The notes below the pieces were generated by a model, which worked only from the letters and a program-made list of their open reading frames with translations, did no database searches and was not told the DNA's origin. Position numbers and translations under genes: made by a program. From contig JAEULJ010000009.1 of NCBI GenBank assembly GCA_016793865.1, forward strand, positions 1 to 64,000: a stretch of DNA of 64,000 nucleotides. The letters run 5' to 3'. This stretch comes from Altererythrobacter sp. (GTDB lineage: Bacteria > Pseudomonadota > Alphaproteobacteria > Sphingomonadales > Sphingomonadaceae). Shown here piece by piece: positions 60,597 to 64,000 of the stretch. Every line of letters starts with the position of its first letter. Position 1 is the stretch's first letter.

Positions 60597-62318
60597 TCAG
60601 CACGGTGCGTCGGGCTTGGCGCAATCCTTGTCGCGGATCGCGCGGAACTCGTCGCCCGGCATCCACTTGGGCCAGCTCGTCGTCTGCGCCAGGCTGCGGC
60701 CGATGCGGTAGAACAGCTGGAGATCCTGCATCACGCCGGCCCAGTTCCAGTTCGGATCATATTCGTCCTTCGGCCCGTGATAGCGGCTCGCGCGATAATC
60801 CGCCGCCAGCTTCTCGCCCACGGCCCGGCCTCCGGCGACCAGGTCCTCGCCGCCATCGACATAGAGCATCGGCACGCCCAGCTTGGCGAAGGCGAAATGG
60901 TCCGAGCGGTAGTAGTAGCCTGCCTCGCTGCTCGGGTCGGGCGTGATGGTGCGCCCATCGGCTGCCAGCATGGCGGACAGATAGGCGTCGAGCTCGCTTT
61001 TCCCCAAGCCGACCACCGTCACATCGCGCGACGGGCCGCCGACCAGGAAGGCATCCATGTTGATGCCGCCCACCGTGCGGTTGAGCGGGAACACCGGGTT
61101 GTTCGCATAGTAATGCGCGCCCAGCAGGCCCGATTCCTCGGCGGTGACGGCCAGGAACACCAGGCTTCGCCGCGTCGGGCCTGCCTTGGCGTGTGCTGCC
61201 CCGAGCGCTGCCAGCGCTGCGGTGCCGGTCGCATTGTCCACCGCGCCGTTGCAGATGTCGTCCCCATCGGAGGCGGGAGTGCAGCGGCCGAGATGGTCCC
61301 AATGCGCGGTATGAAGGACATATTCCTGCGGGGCGTCGCGCCCCGGCAGTATGCCGATCACGTTCTTTGACGCGAATTTGCGGATGTCGCTCTTGAAGCT
61401 GGTCGAAGCGGTGAGGCCGAGCGGTACCGGGCTGAAACCCCGCTGGCGCGCGCGCACCGTCAGATCGGCGAGGTTCTGCCCTGCGGCGGTGAGTATCCGC
61501 TCTGCGACCGCCTTCTGAACCCAACCGTTGACCTGGGTGTTCGGCGGCGGGTTTGCGCCAGGCTGCGCATAGGCCTGGGGGCCGCTCCAGCTGGATTGGA
61601 CGACATTCCAGCCATAGGCGGCCGGCGCGGTGTCGTGGATGATGATCGCCGCCGCCGCACCCTGGCGTCCGGCTTCTTCGTATTTGTAGGTCCAGCGGCC
61701 GTAATAGGTCATGGCCTTGCCGTTGAAGAGGCCACCTTCGGCCGAGCCGCCGAAATCGGGATCGTTGACCAGGATGACCGCGGTCTTCCCGCGCATGTCG
61801 ATCCCGGCATAATCGTTCCATCCCTTTTCGGGTGCGACCACGCCATAGCCCACGAAGACAAGCTCGCTGTTCGCCAGACTTGTCGCGGCATCCTCGCGAT
61901 AGGTGGCGCCCACCCAGTCCTGCCCGTAGGTGAACTCCATCGGGGTTGCGCCGGGCTTGCCCGCGATCGTCAGCGGGGCGAAATCCTTGCCGGTGATCTC
62001 CACCAGCGGCACGTCCTGAACCCAGCTACCCTTGTTGCCGGGCTGGAGCCCCGCCGCCTTGAAGCGCTCGATGATATAGGCGACGGCCTTTTCCTCGCCC
62101 GCCGTTCCCGGCGCGCGGCCTTCGAACGCGTCGGACGAGAGGACGCGGGTCATCTCCTTCATGTCCGATTCGCTGATCGTGCCGGGCGCGGCGTCGGGGA
62201 TCGACAGCCCGGCGCTCGCCGCCGGGGCATCCCCCGCGCGCGGTGTGGCGCAGGCGGAAAGCGCCAGGAGGGCGGCCCCGGTCAGGAGCATGGCAGGCAG
62301 GCGATTGGTCTTGGTCAT
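60597..62318 (-). CDS. M28 family secreted metallopeptidase
   Basis: A 573-residue secreted aminopeptidase-like enzyme of family M28. A lipoprotein-type signal starts MTKTNRLPAMLLTG and contains LLALSACATP, so Cys26 is likely lipidated. A PA insert domain occupies about residues 150-290. Seen in the M28 core: HTAHWDHLG (His and Asp), GAVDNATGTAALAALG (Asp), LAVTAEESGLLGAHYY (Glu pair), RSDHFAFAKLG (His). The zinc ligands are all visible. The length fits. It probably forms an operon with aguA. Confidence 0.93.
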   Translation of the reverse strand: MTKTNRLPAMLLTGAALLALSACATPRAGDAPAASAGLSIPDAAPGTISESDMKEMTRVLSSDAFEGRAPGTAGEEKAVAYIIERFKAAGLQPGNKGSWVQDVPLVEITGKDFAPLTIAGKPGATPMEFTYGQDWVGATYREDAATSLANSELVFVGYGVVAPEKGWNDYAGIDMRGKTAVILVNDPDFGGSAEGGLFNGKAMTYYGRWTYKYEEAGRQGAAAAIIIHDTAPAAYGWNVVQSSWSGPQAYAQPGANPPPNTQVNGWVQKAVAERILTAAGQNLADLTVRARQRGFSPVPLGLTASTSFKSDIRKFASKNVIGILPGRDAPQEYVLHTAHWDHLGRCTPASDGDDICNGAVDNATGTAALAALGAAHAKAGPTRRSLVFLAVTAEESGLLGAHYYANNPVFPLNRTVGGINMDAFLVGGPSRDVTVVGLGKSELDAYLSAMLAADGRTITPDPSSEAGYYYRSDHFAFAKLGVPMLYVDGGEDLVAGGRAVGEKLAADYRASRYHGPKDEYDPNWNWAGVMQDLQLFYRIGRSLAQTTSWPKWMPGDEFRAIRDKDCAKPDAPC

Positions 62319-62416
62319 GGCGGTGCGTCCCTGTTCCCCGTCGGGGCCGGTTCCTTGCAGAGCGCCGCCTGCGGGGCAAGCTTGCATGGCGGCGGAGCGG
62401 CGGGCAGGGGGCGGCG

Positions 62417-64000
62417 ATGACCGCCGACTGGTACGATGCGCTGCGCCGCGCGCGGGCCCATGCCCCATTCCTCGCCCGCCTGATCGAGCGGGAGGATAGC
62501 CTGCGGCCGCTGCTGGACAGCGGCGAGGGCGAGGCGGCGCTGGCTGCGGCAAGGCGTGCGGGTGAAGGCGCGGGGGACACCGGCGTGGCGCTGCGGCGCG
62601 AGCGGCGCGCGCTGGCGCTGGTGCTGGCGCTGGGCGATCTGGCCGGTGCCTTCCCCCTGGCGCGGGTCATGGCCGAGCTCAGCGAGTTTGCCGATCGCGC
62701 GATGGACGCGGCCATCATCGCCGCCATCGGCGCGCGCGTGCCCGATGCGATGCCTGCCGGCATGATCGCCATCGCGCTGGGCAAGCATGGCGCGGGGGAG
62801 CTCAACTACAGTTCCGACATCGACCCAATCCTGCTCTACGACCCCGCGACGTTGCCCCGCCGCGAGCGCGACGAGCCGGCCGAGGCCGCCCAGCGCTATG
62901 CCCGCGAGATCGTCCGTCTTCTGGGGGAGGTGACGGGGGAGGGCTATGTCTTTCGCGTCGACCTGAGGTTGCGCCCGGCTTCCGAGGTCAGCCCGCTGGC
63001 CATCTCGGTGGACGCGGCCACCACCCATTACGAAAGTTCCGCGCTGGCGTGGGAGCGGGCTGCATTCATCCGCGCCCGCGCCTGCGCCGGAGATGTGGCC
63101 GCGGGCGAGCGCTTCCTCGATTCGATCCGCCCATTCGTATGGCGCCGCAGCCTCGATTTCGGCGCGATCGAGGAAGTGCGCCGCCTCTCGCTGCGAATCC
63201 GCCAGCGCTATGCCGGTCCCCCGGAGCCCGGACCGGGCTTCAACCTCAAGCAGGGCCGCGGCGGGATTCGCGAGATCGAATTCTTCGCCCAGACGCACCA
63301 ACTCATCCACGGCGGGCGCGATGCCACTCTCCGGGCCCGCGGCACCCGTGCGGCGCTCGACGGGCTGGCGGCGGCCGGGGTGATCGCAGCCGAGGACGCG
63401 CGTGTCCTCGGCGAGGGTTACGACCGACTGCGCACGGTGGAACATCGGCTGCAGATGGTGGCCGACCAGCAGACGCATACCCTCCCGGAAGGCGCCGCGC
63501 TCGACGGGGTGGCGCACCTCGACGGGCTGGAGAGCGGCGCGGCGCTGATCGCGGAACTGCACGAGATATGCGGCGCGGTCGCCGAGCGTTATGATGCGAT
63601 GCTCGGGACCGGCGATGCCGAGCCGGTCGCGCGCGCGGAGGCGGTGCCTGACACCATTGCCGTGCGCGCCGCGGACTGGACCGATGGCCGCTATCGCGCC
63701 GTGCGTAGCGAGGCAGCAGTGGCCGCCTTCGAGGCCGTGAAGCCGCGGCTGCTCGCCGCCTTTGCCGCCGCAGCCGAGCCCGCGACGGTGCTGGCGCGGT
63801 GGGAGACCCTGCTTGAGCGGATGCCCAGCGCGATCAACGTTTTCCGCCTGCTTGAGGCGCGGCCAGGGCTGCTGGAGCTGCTGCTCGACTGCCTGACGCT
63901 GGCACCCCCGCTTGCCGACGAGCTGGCCCGCCGCCCGGAGCGGCTCGACGCGCTGATCGACCGCAGCGCGCTGGCGCTACCGGGCGATGTCGCGGAATTG
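62417..64000 (+). CDS. glnE: glutamine synthetase adenylyltransferase/deadenylyltransferase, 5' part
   Basis: The first 528 codons of GlnE run off the right edge without a stop. GlnE adenylylates and deadenylylates glutamine synthetase in response to the PII protein. Seen: the nucleotidyltransferase element LGKHGAGELNYSSDIDPILL at about residue 120, with the SDxD metal ligands, RPASEVSPLAISVDAA and FNLKQGRGGIREIEFFAQ, all of the first (deadenylylating) domain, then the central helices. The N-terminus is shorter than in E. coli GlnE; the ATG at 62417 follows GGGGGCGGCG. The second catalytic half lies outside the window. Confidence 0.93.
   Translation, partial: MTADWYDALRRARAHAPFLARLIEREDSLRPLLDSGEGEAALAAARRAGEGAGDTGVALRRERRALALVLALGDLAGAFPLARVMAELSEFADRAMDAAIIAAIGARVPDAMPAGMIAIALGKHGAGELNYSSDIDPILLYDPATLPRRERDEPAEAAQRYAREIVRLLGEVTGEGYVFRVDLRLRPASEVSPLAISVDAATTHYESSALAWERAAFIRARACAGDVAAGERFLDSIRPFVWRRSLDFGAIEEVRRLSLRIRQRYAGPPEPGPGFNLKQGRGGIREIEFFAQTHQLIHGGRDATLRARGTRAALDGLAAAGVIAAEDARVLGEGYDRLRTVEHRLQMVADQQTHTLPEGAALDGVAHLDGLESGAALIAELHEICGAVAERYDAMLGTGDAEPVARAEAVPDTIAVRAADWTDGRYRAVRSEAAVAAFEAVKPRLLAAFAAAAEPATVLARWETLLERMPSAINVFRLLEARPGLLELLLDCLTLAPPLADELARRPERLDALIDRSALALPGDVAEL

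Overview
The window is about 68% GC in most places and reads as a chromosome segment of an alphaproteobacterium. The best fit is order Sphingomonadales, family Erythrobacteraceae (inference). The reasons are the gene families (CYP153-type P450, large NAD-dependent glutamate dehydrogenase, PutA without a DNA-binding domain, ribonucleotide reductase without ATP-cones), the GANTC sites, many short GTG/TTG starts with ATGA/TGATG overlaps, and a GGGGAGGGGGACCATGCG-type interspersed palindrome that I associate with sphingomonads. I could run no database search; names rest on motifs and recall of families.

Layout. 1-7 kb: the end of UDP-glucose dehydrogenase, acetyl-CoA synthetase, an aldo/keto reductase, a flavin reductase, TldD, a CHCC zinc-finger protein and an ABC ATPase. 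7-12.4 kb: Kup potassium transporter, NadB, a PilZ protein and an alpha/beta hydrolase. 12.4-16.6 kb: nrdA and nrdB, transcribed separately with a DUF2171 gene between them; both promoters carry candidate NrdR boxes and the nrdA promoter also holds a cluster of GANTC methylation sites. 16.6-18.5 kb: a lower-GC islet starting 3 bases after nrdB (ImmA/IrrE peptidase, XRE regulator, 46-, 70- and 53-residue proteins, DUF2442). 19-24 kb: argB, YggT, folD, two lipoproteins, MarC, DUF7010. 24-28 kb: LonN-like protein, CnoX-type thioredoxin, tRNA-Gly, DoxX, a saccharopine-dehydrogenase-like enzyme, dCTP deaminase. 28-34.5 kb: a candidate permuted NlpC/P60 protein, putA, glpD, mtnP. 34.5-39.2 kb: valine/isobutyrate catabolism (acyl-CoA dehydrogenase, 3-hydroxyisobutyryl-CoA hydrolase, enoyl-CoA hydratase, mmsB) interrupted by a palindromic repeat. 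39.3-43.9 kb: a double-PilZ protein, then a three-gene set of UGM-like flavoprotein, GtrA and a polytopic GT-C-like protein. 43.9-54 kb (minus strand): MsrB, CYP153, an ABC-2 exporter, a ferredoxin-reductase-like flavoprotein and NAD-GDH. 54-64 kb: luciferase-like oxidoreductase, TPR protein, hydrolase, thrS, DUF305 lipoprotein, a 42-residue membrane protein, agmatine deiminase, M28 peptidase and the 5' part of glnE, which runs off the window.

The most notable observation is a 22-residue open frame upstream of thrS with six threonine codons in seven positions. It is preceded by a plausible promoter that would start transcription at its ATG and followed by GC-rich alternative pairings. This is the architecture of a leaderless leader peptide for threonine-dependent attenuation of threonyl-tRNA synthetase. 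The second is the small regulated islet after nrdB, whose XRE gene has a perfect palindrome over its promoter and which carries three cysteine-rich or basic small proteins of unknown function.
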